Shown in pieces: positions 45,689 to 53,491 of a DNA stretch of 64,000 nucleotides. A program made the translations under genes and the position numbers. Each line of letters begins with the position of its first letter. The stretch's first letter is position 1. Source of the stretch: Meiothermus cerbereus DSM 11376 (GTDB lineage Bacteria; Deinococcota; Deinococci; Deinococcales; Thermaceae); contig NZ_JHVI01000011.1 of the NCBI RefSeq assembly GCF_000620065.1, forward strand, positions 42,868 through 106,867, in the 5' to 3' direction. The notes under the pieces are model-generated. The model saw nothing but the letters and a program-made list of their open reading frames with translations. It was not told the DNA's origin and did no database searches.

Positions 45689-47193
45689 CCGCCCGCGATT
45701 TGCTCACCCAAGCCTTCGAGGTAACGCCTGAGCAGGTATGGCCCACCCCTGAGCCGCTAGACGGGCTCGAGGTTCCCACCCTTCCGAGCTTCGATGCCCT
45801 AAAGCTGCTTCCTCAACCGCTAGGGCCCTGGGCAGTGGATACCGCCGAGCGGATGAACGCACCGGTGGAGTTTACCGCTACCGCCGCGCTTGTCGCCCTG
45901 GCTGGGGTGGTAGGCAACCGCGTGTTGGTAGCCCCCGACCCCGAGGCCGACCCTGGCTGGTTCGAGGCCGGCAACCTGTGGGGGCTGTTGGTAGGGGAGC
46001 CGGGAAGCAAAAAGAGCCCGGTGATGGAGCGGGCATTTGCCCCCGTACACGCGATTGAGGCCGAGCTACACCGCGAGAATCAACGGGCGCAGGATGAGTG
46101 GGAGATAGACCGCCGCAACCGCAAGAAGGGCGACCCGGTGACCGAGGATGACCTGCACCCCCCGGCTGAGCAGGCCCTGCTTTGCCACGACATCACGCCG
46201 GAGAAACTCGCCGACCTGCTCGAGCACAACCCCTCGGGACTGGTGACCTTCCAGGATGAGCTACTCGGGCTGGTGGCATCCTGGGAGCGCCCGGAGAAAA
46301 GCGGGGAGCGGCAGTTTTATCTCAAGCTATGGAACGGGCTTAGCCCCCACACGGTCAAGCGCATCAAGCGAGGCAGTCACTACCTGCCCATGTGCACCCT
46401 ATCTCTGATTGGCGGGACGCAACCTGGCCCCCTGCGCCGCTACATCCTCGAGGCCGCCAAGGGCTGGAACAATGACGGGTTACTGCACCGCTTCCAACTG
46501 CTCGCGGTGGGGGAGCTACCCGAATACCGCCGGACGGTCAGACCGCCCAACACCTTGCAAGCGGATTACGCCAACCTGCTACAAAACCTGTGGCAGATTA
46601 CCAACCACGGCTTGAGCTACCCCCAGGTAGAGCTGCGCCCTGGTATCACCCGCCCGGTGATGACCTTCTCACCCGAGGCCCAAGAGCTGTACCTGCAATG
46701 GCAAGAGCAGACCGCCAGGGAGAGCCGTCAAGCAAGCACCCCCACCCTCAAGCGCTCGCTACTCGAGAAGCAAGGGGGGCTGGTGGCAAAGCTGGCTATG
46801 TTGCTCGAGCTTGCCGAACGGTGGGGGGATTCACAGCGCGAGGCAGTGGAGGACTCGCGCCACCACATCCGCCCGCTAAGCACCGCCCGCGCTATCGCCC
46901 TGGCTAACCTGTACCGTGACCACGCCCTGTACACCTGGTGGGAGGCCATCCGCCCGGAGATTCAAGGGGCTCACGCCCTCGCTAAGCGCATCCTCGAGCG
47001 CACCCAGACCAAGAGCGCTTTCACCTACGAGCGCTTCACCGTCCGGGACATCCAGCGCAGTAACTGGAAGGGACTAAACGACCCTGGCGCGGTTGAGCGG
47101 GCTTTGGGAGAACTCGAAGCAAGGGGGTGGATACGCCGGGACGGTAAAGCCTGGATTCCCAACCCCCGATTGTGGGAGGGTAGCCATGCCTAA
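45685..47193 (+). CDS. DUF3987-family replication ATPase/helicase-like protein
   Basis: 502 residues with the DUF3987 pattern: after an N-terminal linker, VEFTATAALVALAGVVGNRV, a P-loop-like GLLVGEPGSKKSPVM around residues 105-119, a Walker B-like SGLVTFQDELLGLVASWE, and LSLIGGTQPGPLRRYI. The C-terminus is a winged-helix-like ERALGELEARGWIRRDGK. DUF3987 proteins replace helicases next to primases in many integrative elements. GTG 45685 overlaps the primase stop (GTGA). It acts with the primase in element replication, by inference. Confidence 0.85.
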   Translation: MTARDLLTQAFEVTPEQVWPTPEPLDGLEVPTLPSFDALKLLPQPLGPWAVDTAERMNAPVEFTATAALVALAGVVGNRVLVAPDPEADPGWFEAGNLWGLLVGEPGSKKSPVMERAFAPVHAIEAELHRENQRAQDEWEIDRRNRKKGDPVTEDDLHPPAEQALLCHDITPEKLADLLEHNPSGLVTFQDELLGLVASWERPEKSGERQFYLKLWNGLSPHTVKRIKRGSHYLPMCTLSLIGGTQPGPLRRYILEAAKGWNNDGLLHRFQLLAVGELPEYRRTVRPPNTLQADYANLLQNLWQITNHGLSYPQVELRPGITRPVMTFSPEAQELYLQWQEQTARESRQASTPTLKRSLLEKQGGLVAKLAMLLELAERWGDSQREAVEDSRHHIRPLSTARAIALANLYRDHALYTWWEAIRPEIQGAHALAKRILERTQTKSAFTYERFTVRDIQRSNWKGLNDPGAVERALGELEARGWIRRDGKAWIPNPRLWEGSHA

Positions 47194-47770
47194 CCTGACC
47201 GACCCTCACCAAGCCCTCGAGCTTGTGCACGCTCTACTCTCAAAAAGCACTGACACACTGACGCTAAGGGCAGAAAATACGTCCAGGACGGAGCAAACGA
47301 GCGTCAGTGTGCATAGCGACACCGCAATGACACTCACTGACACCACCCCCCTGCGTGCAGTGAGTGTCAGTGTGCCATCAGTGCATACAATGACGGTCAC
47401 TAACACCGTACAGGACGAGAAAAACCCCTCGAGTGTCAGTGCGTCAGTGCATTTTCCAAGTAAAGAGATGCCAACCCGTGACCCCGACCCTTCAGGGTGT
47501 CCCACCCACTGGCAACGGGTACCGGAGCTACCCCCTCGAGGCTCAAGGGTGGCTATGGTGGACGAGGGGGGTTTTGGCAACCTGTACCGCTTCAAGATTG
47601 GCGGCACGTGGTACTTGTTGAAGTTTCTGCCCCCCTACAACGGCACGGTGTCCATCACCGACCCGCAGGGCACGGTGCGGGTGTTGGCTTCCTTGGAGGA
47701 GGCCGCAGTGTTTTTAGCTGCCACCCTTGGGCGCTGCACGGCTAGGGGAGGGGATACCATCGAGGAGTGA
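47186..47770 (+). CDS. Hypothetical protein carrying an iteron-like DNA cluster
   Basis: 194 residues. The first third (residues about 20-95) is low-complexity Thr/Ser/Val (VSVHSDTAMTLTDTT, VSVSVPSVHTMTVTN), caused by repeated GTCAGTG DNA motifs. The C-terminal 90 residues look folded (SRVAMVDEGGFGNLYRFKIG, GTWYLLKFLPPYNGTVSITD). No family recognised. It overlaps the ATPase gene by 8 nt and the next gene by 4 nt, so it is inside the replication operon. Confidence 0.65.
   Translation: MPNLTDPHQALELVHALLSKSTDTLTLRAENTSRTEQTSVSVHSDTAMTLTDTTPLRAVSVSVPSVHTMTVTNTVQDEKNPSSVSASVHFPSKEMPTRDPDPSGCPTHWQRVPELPPRGSRVAMVDEGGFGNLYRFKIGGTWYLLKFLPPYNGTVSITDPQGTVRVLASLEEAAVFLAATLGRCTARGGDTIEE
47248..47449. 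repeat. GTCAGTG heptamer cluster (iteron-like)
   Basis: GTCAGTG or its complement CACTGAC occurs at 47248, 47256, 47303, 47335, 47367, 47435 and 47443 (seven copies in 202 bp, four forward and three reverse), plus TCAGTG at 47379. About 0.03 would be expected by chance. The cluster lies in a coding frame just after the primase and ATPase genes, as expected of an embedded replication origin. Confidence 0.7.
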
Positions 47771-48048
47771 CGATGAACGCGAGTAAACCCAAGCGCTTAC
47801 GCCGCCGTAAACCTGGCGATTTAGGACAGCTCCGCGCCGTGCTGTGGGGGATGCTGCTCGAGGCTGAGCACATCGCCCAGGACAGGACTTTAGACGAGAA
47901 CATCCGCTTGAAAGCCATTAGCGCCCTGGCGACCGCCGCCGGAGCTTATCTCAAAGCCACAGAACAGGGCGACCTCGAGAACCGCCTGAAGGCCCTCGAG
48001 GAGCGCTTGAAACTGATGGGTGATGCCCGACTAAGGCAGGTGATGTGA
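47767..48048 (+). CDS. Small hypothetical protein of the element
   Basis: 93 residues (91 if ATG 47773 is used): a basic start (KPKRLRRRKPGDL) and long helices (LRAVLWGMLLEAEHIAQD, LKAISALATAAGAYLKAT, ENRLKALEERLKLMG) with coiled-coil character. This is like small DNA-packaging or helix-bundle accessory proteins, but no family can be assigned. GTG 47767 overlaps the previous stop by 4 nt and the 3' end overlaps the next start. Confidence 0.6.
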   Translation: MTMNASKPKRLRRRKPGDLGQLRAVLWGMLLEAEHIAQDRTLDENIRLKAISALATAAGAYLKATEQGDLENRLKALEERLKLMGDARLRQVM

Positions 48049-48245
48049 TGGACTCGAACCTACTAAACAAGCTGGAGCGTCTTCTAGGCGAAGCCACACC
48101 GACGGTGATTGTTGTCACCTACACAGGGGGTGATGGCGAGGTGCTGTCACCAAGCGCAGAAGAGATAGAGGCCGCCCGCCAATGTGCCATTGAGGAGGGC
48201 TTGCCCCACATCGTGGTTTATCCCGATGGGTACGCCCGAGATTAG
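48045..48245 (+). CDS. Small hypothetical protein of the element
   Basis: 66 residues (65 from ATG 48048): an amphipathic N-terminal helix NLLNKLERLLGEA, strands TVIVVTYTGGDGEV and HIVVYPDG around a helix SAEEIEAARQCAIEEG. It looks like a small alpha/beta protein of unknown role. It is coupled to the previous gene by a GTGATG overlap and 5 nt separate it from the next gene. Confidence 0.55.
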   Translation: MMDSNLLNKLERLLGEATPTVIVVTYTGGDGEVLSPSAEEIEAARQCAIEEGLPHIVVYPDGYARD

Positions 48246-48250
48246 CGACC

Positions 48251-48625
48251 ATGCCAACCTTCAACTACGAACGCGCCGCCGCTATCCTGGCTGAAGCTGT
48301 GACCGCTGGCGACCTGGAAACCTGCCGCAAGTACGGAATCAGCCCCCGAACCTTGCGCAACTACCGCGCCCGATTGAACCGTGACCCCCATCTTGCCGCT
48401 TTTTTCCGCGAGAAGCGCCAAGCCCTGGAGGGGGACTGGGTAGGCGAGGTGCAGAAGGCCATCCTCGAGGGGCTGCGCTTTTTGCGTCTTGCCACGCAAC
48501 GCGCCGACCCTTCCGACCCGCGAGCCGTCACCGCGATAGCCGAAGCCCTCAAGGTAATGTTCGAGCTCGAGATGACCCGCGAGGTGATAACCGCCCGGCT
48601 CGAGGGTACCCACCGGCTGAACTGA
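48251..48625 (+). CDS. Small terminase-like HTH protein
   Basis: 124 residues. The N-terminus has an HTH (ILAEAVTAGDLETCRKYGIS and PRTLRNYRARLNRDPHLAAF) resembling small terminase subunits or homeodomain-like phage proteins; the rest is helical (VGEVQKAILEGLRFLRLATQ, VTAIAEALKVMFELEMTREV). If it is a small terminase, the element could be packaged by a helper phage; this is inference from one HTH. It is the last gene of the left operon, followed by a terminator. Confidence 0.6.
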   Translation: MPTFNYERAAAILAEAVTAGDLETCRKYGISPRTLRNYRARLNRDPHLAAFFREKRQALEGDWVGEVQKAILEGLRFLRLATQRADPSDPRAVTAIAEALKVMFELEMTREVITARLEGTHRLN

Positions 48626-48652
48626 GGGGTTGTAGCCCCAGTGTCTACCACT

Positions 48653-48676
48653 AGGCCCCCCGCTCGAGGGGCCTTA
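48653..48676 (+). terminator. Terminator of the element's replication operon
   Basis: GGCCCC (48653-48658) and GGGGCC (48667-48672) form a short GC stem followed by a T-rich stretch (TTATCGTTCGTTTT). The remaining gap to 48910 shows no gene, only the promoter of the next gene. Confidence 0.55.
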
Positions 48677-48910
48677 TCGTTCGTTTTATGCGGTCGCCCT
48701 AAAGAGCCCCGAGCAGGACGGGATTTATAACCCCTTGAGGCCTGCACTAGCCCTATGCGCTTGTGGTAAATCTTGGCAAATCCCAACGTCTAAATCTGGC
48801 TAGACAAAAGCGTGCTTATATTCGTTAGTACGCATTAGGCTTGTGTCTTGGGGGCACCTTTCCGCTTAGGGAAATATCATTATCGAGCCCCACGATGCTA
48901 TAATGACCTT

Positions 48911-49150
48911 ATGCCAGACAAAAACCATCATGTGGGGAGGGTTCGACCGCCAAAAGAGCGCCGCCTAGCTGTGTTGGGAGTGGAGGCCCTGGGGCCGGAT
49001 GAGGTGAGCGCAAAGCCACGGGTGAGGCTGCGTAGGGAGGTATTGGCGCTGCTCGAGGGGATGACTCCCACACAACGCGGTGAAGCGCTGCTCAAGGGGC
49101 TCGAGGTGCTCGGGGCGTTGGAGGTGCGAGATGGCGAAGAGCAAGCCTGA
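48911..49150 (+). CDS. Small protein upstream of the integrase
   Basis: 79 residues, basic and helical (VGRVRPPKERRLAVLGVEAL, RVRLRREVLALLEGMTPTQR, GEALLKGLEVLGALEV); the second half resembles a ribbon-helix-helix or small DNA-binding protein. TATAAT (48899-48904) is 6 nt before ATG 48911, a leaderless promoter driving this gene and the integrase, which overlaps it by 20 nt. It may control integrase expression or act as recombination directionality factor. Confidence 0.65.
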   Translation: MPDKNHHVGRVRPPKERRLAVLGVEALGPDEVSAKPRVRLRREVLALLEGMTPTQRGEALLKGLEVLGALEVRDGEEQA

Positions 49151-50381
49151 ACCTCGTAAGCGAGCCAACGGCTTGGGCACTAAACCCGTGAAACGCGGCA
49201 ATTCTTGGAGCATCCAAGTAACGCTAGGCCGCCGTCCTGACGGGAAGCTCGACCGCCGCCGGGTGACGGGGCGCACCCCAGAAGAGGCCGCACAAAAAGC
49301 CCGTGAGCTTCAGGTAGCCGCTGCTCAAGGGATGCTCGCTACCCATGAACGCACGACGGTTGCAGAGTGGTTGGGGATATGGCTTGGAGGTAAAGCAACC
49401 CAATCCGCCCCCACTTACCGGCTCAAGCTCGAGGCCCACGCCAAGCACATCACCCAACACCTGGGCAGCGTAGAGCTTCGCAAGCTCAGGCCGGGGCACG
49501 TACACACTTTTTTGCGCTTCCTGGAAAGCAAGGGGCTCGCCCCTTCCTACCGCCGCGAGGTGCTGAGCACGTTAGAGGCTGCTTTAGAGCGGGCCATGCT
49601 GTTAGAGCTTATCCCCCGCAACCCCGCCCGTCCGGTGAAGCTCGAGGCCGCCCCCGTGACCCGCAAGGTCAAAGCGTGGGATGCCCCCACCGTGGCCCGG
49701 TTTCTGGAAGCCGCCCGGGGCTACCGCCTGTACCCGCTGCTATATCTGGGCTTCGCCACCGGGCTACGCCGGGAGGAACTGCTAGGGTTACGCTGGAAAG
49801 ACGTTGACCTCGAGAGCCGCACCCTGCGGGTAGAGCAGGTGTTGGTGCCCGTCGGAGGCAGCTACCACATAGGCCCACCTAAGACCCGCGCCAGCCGCCG
49901 GGTGATAGGCTTCGGGCCGGATGTGGCTGCTGTGCTGGAGGCGTGGAAGGCCAAGCAAGGCGAAGAGCGCCGCATCCTGGGTAATGAGTGGCACGACTCG
50001 GGCTTGGTGTTTGCCTCGAGCACCGGTCATCCCCTTCACCCCCGCAACGTGAACCGGGACATAAGCCAAATCATCAAGACCCACAATGCGAAGCGGGGCA
50101 AAGAGCTTAGAAAGGCCATGCGGGGGCAACCCGAAGAGGAAGTGAAACGGGCCATTGAAGTGGTCATGCTGCCCCACCTGAGCCCGCACATGATGCGCCA
50201 TACCCACGCTACCCTACTCGCGCAAAAGACCCGGCAAATCGAGTTGGTGAGCCGCCGCCTGGGGCACTCCCGCCCCTCCGTCACGCTCGACATTTACCGC
50301 CATGTCGCAGCGTGGGAGCTTGAAGAGGTGGCCCTGCCCCTGACCGAGCTTCTGACCCCCTCCCCCCGCACGCTGAACTAG
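49131..50381 (+). CDS. int: Tyrosine recombinase/integrase
   Basis: 416 residues. An N-terminal arm-binding-type region (NSWSIQVTLGRRPDGKLDRR) is followed by a SAM-like core-binding domain (TVAEWLGIWLGGKATQSAPT) and the catalytic domain. Catalytic residues visible are the Arg in GFATGLRREELLGLRW, the His-x-x-Arg in SPHMMRHTHATLL, the His in RRLGHSRPSVT and the Tyr nucleophile in LDIYRHV. It inserts the element into tRNA-Val. ATG 49131 overlaps the upstream gene. Arm-like repeats and a terminator follow. Confidence 0.95.
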   Translation: MAKSKPEPRKRANGLGTKPVKRGNSWSIQVTLGRRPDGKLDRRRVTGRTPEEAAQKARELQVAAAQGMLATHERTTVAEWLGIWLGGKATQSAPTYRLKLEAHAKHITQHLGSVELRKLRPGHVHTFLRFLESKGLAPSYRREVLSTLEAALERAMLLELIPRNPARPVKLEAAPVTRKVKAWDAPTVARFLEAARGYRLYPLLYLGFATGLRREELLGLRWKDVDLESRTLRVEQVLVPVGGSYHIGPPKTRASRRVIGFGPDVAAVLEAWKAKQGEERRILGNEWHDSGLVFASSTGHPLHPRNVNRDISQIIKTHNAKRGKELRKAMRGQPEEEVKRAIEVVMLPHLSPHMMRHTHATLLAQKTRQIELVSRRLGHSRPSVTLDIYRHVAAWELEEVALPLTELLTPSPRTLN

Positions 50382-50385
50382 GCAC

Positions 50386-50404
50386 GTTGCACCACGGTTG
50401 CACC
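50386..50404 (+). repeat. Arm-type repeats, right end
   Basis: GTTGCACCACG (50386-50396) and GTTGCACC (50397-50404), the same motif and orientation as the three copies at 44265-44296, starting 5 nt after the integrase stop. Confidence 0.8.
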
Positions 50405-50442
50405 AAAAACCCCATTATGCACTCTTTGCATAATGGGTTTTT
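50405..50442. terminator. Bidirectional terminator between integrase and tRNA-Val
   Basis: CCCATTATGCA (50411-50421) pairs with TGCATAATGGG (50427-50437), flanked by AAAAA on the left and TTTTT on the right, so it can end both integrase and tRNA transcripts. Confidence 0.9.
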
Positions 50443-50454
50443 GCGTCTGGGACG

Positions 50455-50531
50455 TGGTGGGCGCGACTGGACTCGAACCAGCGACCCCTACCGTGTCAAG
50501 GTAGTGCTCTAGCCATCTGAGCTACGCGCCC
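50455..50531 (-). tRNA. tRNA-Val (anticodon GAC)
   Basis: Minus strand: acceptor GGGCGCG / CGCGCCC, D arm GCTCAGATGGCTAGAGC, anticodon arm CTACC-TTGACAC-GGTAG (anticodon GAC, Val), T arm CTGGTTCGAGTCCAG, discriminator A and an encoded CCA (complement of 50455-50457). It is the intact attachment-site tRNA of the element. The 3' half is repeated at 44089. Confidence 0.97.
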
Positions 50532-50579
50532 GCTCGTGCTGCTTTTGGCCTCGGTTTTCTCGCAAAAAGCGGAAAACGT

Positions 50580-50656
<77 letters not shown>

Positions 50657-50813
50657 GCCCGTCCCTCGAGACGCACTGGTCGGAACCTGATCATGCTAAA
50701 ACTGCCCCGACCTACACCCTCTGCGTCCATCGGGCCGCCTCGAGTGGTTCAGCAACCGTTAGGTTAGCACTTGCGCTAGGGTGTGTCAAACCTTTTTCGG
50801 GTACGATTAAACT

Positions 50814-52244
50814 GTGCGCGAAGTATTCATTAAAACGCCAGGGGGCTTTCGCTGGCCTTTTTCGAAGGGACTGCTGGTCGAGTCAATGATGATGGCAGGG
50901 CTGAAGATGGAGCCGGCCATGTCGCTAGCCCATACCATCGAGGAACAGTTGCGTTCCCGCAAGAAGCCTGAAATTACTGCCCTGGCTCTCAAGAAACTGC
51001 TCATTAGTGAGGTGGAAAGAAACTTTGGGCCAGAGATGGCCGAGCGCCTCAGAGGCCAGACCCAGGCCTTTGAAGACATCGTGGTCAGGGAGGGGTATCG
51101 CCGTCGGCCCTTTTCCAAAGGGGTGCTGGTGCGCAGCCTGGAAGACGCGGGGTTTTCTATGCGCGAGGCCCAGACCATTGCGCGTTCGCTGGAAAGCCGC
51201 TTGCGCCGCAGCGGGGTGCGCTTGATAGATGCCGACGAGTTAGAGAAGCGCATTATTGCCGAAATTGAAGGGCTGTATGGGCCAGCCGCAAGAAACCGCT
51301 ATGCAGGGCGGCAAGCGCTGGCAGGGGAAATTTTTGTCGAGGAAGGTGAAGGCGAGCCACGGGTGCCTTTTTCCAAAGGGGTGCTGGCCCAGTCGGTGAT
51401 GGCGGTAGGGCTTTCGCCCGATGCGGCTTACCGCCTGGCCCGCGACGTGGAGCGCCGTTTGCGCGACAGCGGTTCGACGGTGGTCAAGCGCGACCACCTG
51501 CGTAAAATTGTGGCAGAAGAGCTGATGGAGGAAGCAGGGGAGGAGGTGGCCCGCCGCTACCATCTGTTGCGGAGTATTCGGCGGGCGGTTAAGCCGGTTC
51601 ACCTGTTGATTGGGGGGGTGGCCGGAGTGGGGAAGAGCGTGCTGGCTTCGGCGCTGGCCTACCGGCTGGGCATTACCCGGATGATTTCTACCGATGCGGT
51701 GCGGGAAATACTGCGGGCCACGGTTCCCAAAGACCTGCTGCCCACCCTGCACACCAGCAGCTTTGAGTCCTGGCGGGTGCTGACCACACCACAAAAAGCC
51801 GAACCCAGCGCGGCTTTGGTCATGCAAGGGTTTCGCGACCAGGTCTCGAGGGTAGCGGTGGGTCTGCGGGCCATCCAGGAGCGCAGCGCCCGAGAAAAAA
51901 CCTCGCTGGTAGTAGAAGGCGTGCATGTGGTGCCGGGCTACATGACCCACCAGTACCAGAACGAGGTCATTCAGATTCCAATTATGCTGGTGCTCGAGGA
52001 CGAGGCCCTGCACCGTGACCGCTTTGCCTTGCGTGAGCGTGAGACCAAGGGTTCGCGTACCAGTGGGGCTTATACGCAGCACTTCGACCAGATTCGCCTG
52101 ATCCAGCAGCATCTCATTGAGCTGGCTCGAGGCGCAGGGGTTCCGCTGATCCCTGCCGAGAACCTGGATCGGGCCATTGACAAGGGCCTCGAGGTGATTG
52201 TGGATCGCCTGCAGGAAGCCTATTTTGATGTGGCCCAGGGGTAG
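50814..52244 (+). CDS. 2-phosphoglycerate kinase-like protein with three ATP-cone-like repeats
   Basis: 476 residues. Three repeats of about 90 residues open with PFSKGLLVESMMMAGL, PFSKGVLVRSLEDAGF and PFSKGVLAQSVMAVGL (from about residues 15, 99 and 184) and resemble ATP-cone regulatory domains. The C-terminal kinase has the P-loop IGGVAGVGKSVLASALAYRL near 264-283 and LVVEGVHVVPGYM. It resembles archaeal 2-phosphoglycerate kinases; the substrate here is not proven. TACGAT (50802-50807) is 6 nt before GTG 50814. It could link glycolytic 2-PG (cf. apgM) to a compatible solute or another phosphoglycerate product. Confidence 0.82.
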   Translation: MREVFIKTPGGFRWPFSKGLLVESMMMAGLKMEPAMSLAHTIEEQLRSRKKPEITALALKKLLISEVERNFGPEMAERLRGQTQAFEDIVVREGYRRRPFSKGVLVRSLEDAGFSMREAQTIARSLESRLRRSGVRLIDADELEKRIIAEIEGLYGPAARNRYAGRQALAGEIFVEEGEGEPRVPFSKGVLAQSVMAVGLSPDAAYRLARDVERRLRDSGSTVVKRDHLRKIVAEELMEEAGEEVARRYHLLRSIRRAVKPVHLLIGGVAGVGKSVLASALAYRLGITRMISTDAVREILRATVPKDLLPTLHTSSFESWRVLTTPQKAEPSAALVMQGFRDQVSRVAVGLRAIQERSAREKTSLVVEGVHVVPGYMTHQYQNEVIQIPIMLVLEDEALHRDRFALRERETKGSRTSGAYTQHFDQIRLIQQHLIELARGAGVPLIPAENLDRAIDKGLEVIVDRLQEAYFDVAQG

Positions 52245-52274
52245 CCTGCCTGCGGTAAACCTGGCTATATCTCA

Positions 52275-52430
52275 TACCAGATTCGGTTAGTTCGTCACCG
52301 AACGGTGACGAACTAACCCGACCGAAGGGATACGCTTTCTTCGCCGAGCGCAGCGAGGGGTGTGCTCTAGGATTCAAAAAGATAGCCTCTTAGCGCTTTT
52401 TGTTTGAAGATTATCTTTTTGAATCCGGTA
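52275..52430 (+). mobile_element. MITE, copy 4 (31-bp longer)
   Basis: Same ends as the other copies and a perfect TCA duplication (52272-52274 and 52431-52433), but 156 bp because of an extra 31 bp (starting TACGCTTTCTTCGCCGAGCG) after the GACCGAAGGGA motif. It lies between the kinase-like gene and the aldo/keto reductase. Confidence 0.92.
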
Positions 52431-52469
52431 TCACATACCGGGGCCTGCTGGGCAGGGTAGGCTCGAGGT

Positions 52470-53390
52470 GTGAGCGATCTGATTCAAATAAAGGGACTGC
52501 CGGCTATTCCACCCCTGGGCATTGGTACCTGGCAGTGGGGCGACAAGCTGGTCTGGGGCTACGGCAATGGCTACCGGGAAAGCGATACCGAGGCCGCCTA
52601 CCGGGCTGCCCTGCAAGGCGGGGTGCGGCTTTTTGATACGGCCGAGTTTTATGGTTTTGGCCTTTCGGAAAGGCTGATTGGCCGTTATCGCCGAGCCTAT
52701 GAGCCCAAGCCCCTGGTAGTCAGCAAGCTATTTCCCTATCCCTGGCGCTTTTCTCGCAAGACGCTTTTCTCTGCCCTCAAAAACAGCCTGAAGCGCCTGG
52801 AGATGAACCAGCTGGATCTGTATTTGCTGCACTGGCCCTGGAAGCCGGTACCGCTCGAGCAGTGGGCGCTTTCGCTGGTCGAAGCCTACGAACAAGGGTT
52901 GACCAGGGCGGTGGGGGTCTCCAACCACAACCTGGATCAGCTCGAGCGTGTGGCCCGGGTACTGGCTAAACACAATGTCCCCCTGGCGGCCAACCAGGTG
53001 GAGTACCACCTGCTCGAGCGCAAGCCCGAGCAGACCGGCCTTTTGCGGGCCATGCAGGCCGAAGGCATGGTGCTCATGGCCTATAGCCCGCTGGCCATGG
53101 GCTGGCTGACGGGCAAGTACAACCTGGAGAACCCCCCGCCAGGCCGCTACCGGGCCCAGCGCTACGTGACTCGTAAGGCCCAGATTCCTTTGCTGCTAAA
53201 AGGCCTGACCGAGATTGCCGAAACCATTCGTGCTACCCCGGCCCAGGTGGCCCTGCGCTGGTGCATTCAAAAAGGCACCCTGCCCATTCCGGGGGCAAAA
53301 AACGCACGGCAAGCCGAGGGCAACGCAGCGGCTTTGTGCATTCGCCTTTCCGATGAGCACATGGCGCGTTTGGACGACCTGAGCGGCTAG
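52470..53390 (+). CDS. Aldo/keto reductase
   Basis: 306-residue TIM-barrel oxidoreductase. AKR motifs are LGIGTWQWGD, LFDTAEFYGFGLSERLIG with the catalytic Asp/Tyr, LVVSKLFPYPW with the Lys, DLYLLHWPW with the His, RAVGVSNHNLDQL and the NADP-binding IPGAKNARQAEGN. It reduces carbonyls with NAD(P)H; the substrate is unknown. TAGGCT (52458-52463) is 6 nt before GTG 52470. The stop TAG begins repeat copy D. Confidence 0.93.
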   Translation: MSDLIQIKGLPAIPPLGIGTWQWGDKLVWGYGNGYRESDTEAAYRAALQGGVRLFDTAEFYGFGLSERLIGRYRRAYEPKPLVVSKLFPYPWRFSRKTLFSALKNSLKRLEMNQLDLYLLHWPWKPVPLEQWALSLVEAYEQGLTRAVGVSNHNLDQLERVARVLAKHNVPLAANQVEYHLLERKPEQTGLLRAMQAEGMVLMAYSPLAMGWLTGKYNLENPPPGRYRAQRYVTRKAQIPLLLKGLTEIAETIRATPAQVALRWCIQKGTLPIPGAKNARQAEGNAAALCIRLSDEHMARLDDLSG

Positions 53391-53462
53391 AGCGCTCTTC
53401 ACAGATATTGAGCTGCTCAAAACTTGATTGCTTTGTCCGGCGCAGCACAGAAGAGTGCGATA
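53388..53462 (+). repeat. TAGAG repeat family, copy D (75 bp)
   Basis: Ends TAGAGCGCTCTTCA and AGAAGAGTGCGATA are inverted (reverse complement TATCGCACTCTTCT). It starts at the aldo/keto reductase stop codon and contains ATTGAGCTGCTCAA, itself a small palindrome. It lies between two convergent genes. Confidence 0.7.
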
Positions 53463-53491
53463 TACCCAACCTGGGGTCTCTTGGCCAAGCC

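Larger units (their letters stand above)
44089..50502 (+). mobile_element. Integrated mobile element in tRNA-Val (about 6.4 kb)
   Basis: Bounded by direct repeats of the tRNA-Val 3' end (44089-44136 and 50455-50502). It carries an excisionase-like gene, a zinc-finger/Toprim primase, a DUF3987 ATPase, small genes and, at the right end, a tyrosine integrase. Tandem GTTGCACCACG repeats lie near both ends. There are no virion, portal, large terminase or conjugation genes, so it could be an integrated plasmid-like element, a phage satellite or a mobilisable island. All its genes face right. Confidence 0.9.
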
